From positions 64,001 to 128,000 of the forward strand of contig CALFVT010000020.1 of the NCBI GenBank assembly GCA_937928165.1: DNA of 64,000 nt, written 5' to 3'. The DNA is from an uncultured Caulobacterales bacterium (GTDB lineage Bacteria > Pseudomonadota > Alphaproteobacteria > Caulobacterales > Maricaulaceae). The position numbers and the translations under genes are program-made. Positions 63,130 to 64,000 of the stretch are shown here, piece after piece. How positions within the stretch are numbered: position 1 is the stretch's first letter; the number at the start of each line of letters is the position of its first letter. Below the pieces are notes generated by a model that was not told the origin of the DNA, searched no databases, and was given only the letters and a program-made list of their open reading frames with translations.

Positions 63130-64000
63130 ATGTTTGATAACCTTCCCAATATCGGATTTGATCCTTACTTACCCCTTGGCTTTATTATCGGGTTTGCGGC
63201 GCTTGTAATTATATTTGCAGCTTACGGCGGGTATCAAAAACTTGGCAGTTTTATCCTGCGCGTCATTGGACTAACGGCCCTTTGCGCCGCCTTGCTGAAC
63301 CCGCAGACCATAATTGAAGAACGCGAGCCGCTTAGCGATATTGTCCTAGTCCTCATTGACGAATCCCAAAGCATGAGCGTCGGCACCCGGGCCAGCCAAC
63401 TAAGCGCTGCACAGACCCGCCTAACTAATGAGCTCAACGCCCTTGATGGGATTGAAACCGTGACGGCCACAATCAAACCTGACCGTAACGGAACGCAGCT
63501 TATATCTGGTATGATTGATGAGCTTACTGACCTCCCCCGTAGCCGCCTTGCGGGGATTATTGCGCTTACCGATGGGCAGGTTCATGATTTGCCCGAAGAC
63601 GTCACAGGGCTTGTCCCCGACGGGGTGCCCTTTCACGCGCTAATCATTGGCAATAACGAGGCCCGTGATCGCCGTATCCGCGCCATAAGAGCGGCAAAAT
63701 TTGGCCTCGTAGATGAAGAGGCTGATTTCTCTGTAATTGTTGATGACCCCGGCCATGAAGGCGAGAGCGCGCTTATCCGTGTGCGGCTCAATGGGGAACT
63801 TAAAGGCCGCTTTCCCGTCACAATCGGTGAGGAGGTTAAACTCCCCCTCATCATAGAGCGGCGCGGGCGCAACACGGTTGAGCTTGAGGTTGAAGCGGCC
63901 CCGAATGAGCTGACTTTAACCAATAATAGTTTCGTGTCAGAGATTTCAGGTATTCGCGACCGGCTTCGGGTCTTACTCGTCACTGGTGAGCCCCATAGGG
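63130..64000 (+). CDS. VWA-like membrane protein of the moxR operon (partial)
   Basis: The first 290 codons of a protein that runs off the window. Two N-terminal helices (GFIIGFAALVIIFAAYGG, FILRVIGLTALCAALL) are followed by a VWA-like domain with DESQSMS in the MIDAS position and IALTDGQVHDL. The last gene of this operon type normally continues into a glutamine-amidotransferase-like domain. It starts 3 bp after the DUF4159 gene. Confidence 0.88.
   Translation, partial: MFDNLPNIGFDPYLPLGFIIGFAALVIIFAAYGGYQKLGSFILRVIGLTALCAALLNPQTIIEEREPLSDIVLVLIDESQSMSVGTRASQLSAAQTRLTNELNALDGIETVTATIKPDRNGTQLISGMIDELTDLPRSRLAGIIALTDGQVHDLPEDVTGLVPDGVPFHALIIGNNEARDRRIRAIRAAKFGLVDEEADFSVIVDDPGHEGESALIRVRLNGELKGRFPVTIGEEVKLPLIIERRGRNTVELEVEAAPNELTLTNNSFVSEISGIRDRLRVLLVTGEPHR

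Noticed and set aside
1-64000. CRISPR array, transposase or integron
   Set aside because: No regularly spaced direct repeats, no transposase or integrase motifs were seen on either strand.

Overview
The window comes from a moderately AT-rich alphaproteobacterium, most likely of the Caulobacterales/Maricaulales (Hyphomonadaceae-like, dimorphic marine) group. The grounds are a complete Rhodobacter-type gene transfer agent (GTA) cluster, alphaproteobacterial families (DUF1491, DUF2336, DUF6456, a MucR regulator with the Caulobacter-type finger, the MoxR-DUF58-DUF4159 operon), and several intergenic full CtrA boxes (TTAA-N7-TTAA). The species assignment is inference. No integrase, transposase, rRNA operon or CRISPR array was seen.

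Layout. 1-1020: edge of a putative secreted protein and a CbpA-like DnaJ. 1071-15564 (minus strand): the GTA structural cluster in canonical order, g1 (small terminase) to g15 (host-specificity tail protein). Two extra genes sit between terminase g2 and portal g3: a membrane-anchored DUF2726 nuclease-fold protein and a small helical protein with a CtrA box 43 bp upstream. The g13 protein lacks about 75 central residues compared with its family. 15622-20401: YcgN-like protein, penicillin-binding protein 1A, two secreted PAN-domain proteins (one with a CAP domain) and a small membrane protein. 20489-29914: prfC, DUF1491, an orphan BcsB-like protein, a membrane histidine kinase resembling DivJ, sufE, a DUF6456 protein coupled to a DnaA-domain-IV-only protein, a PAS_5 protein and mucR. 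29923-37951: a multisubunit Mrp-type cation/proton antiporter operon (E, F, G, fused MbhD/E-like, B, C and three D-type subunits plus a small membrane protein). mucR is its apparent last cistron. 38137-41646: DUF2336 protein and oligopeptidase B.

41718-48588 (minus strand) is a TonB energy-transduction operon of the TtpC type: two DUF3450 proteins, a long ExbB fused to a periplasmic coiled coil, a second ExbB, two ExbD, TonB and a TPR lipid-face/periplasmic partner, closed by a strong terminator. tRNA-Gln(TTG) follows at 48795-48868. 49171-55422: SppA, an ATP-grasp-like protein coupled to a metallo-beta-lactamase-fold hydrolase, DUF1499, a small basic membrane protein, PdxH and a 71-residue J-domain protein. 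55423-56152 is a 730-bp non-coding stretch packed with inverted repeats and REP-like palindromes. 56153-58365: polysaccharide deacetylase, CoA pyrophosphatase and DUF1285. 58451-64000: the MoxR-DUF58-DUF4159 operon, running off the right edge.

The most unusual points are the GTA insertion with its CtrA box, the group of four perfect intergenic CtrA boxes, the mucR-mrp linkage, the doubled DUF3450/ExbB/ExbD TonB operon with an internal terminator, and the structured non-coding region at 55.6-56.1 kb. All functional calls are from reading sequence and motifs; no database search was run.
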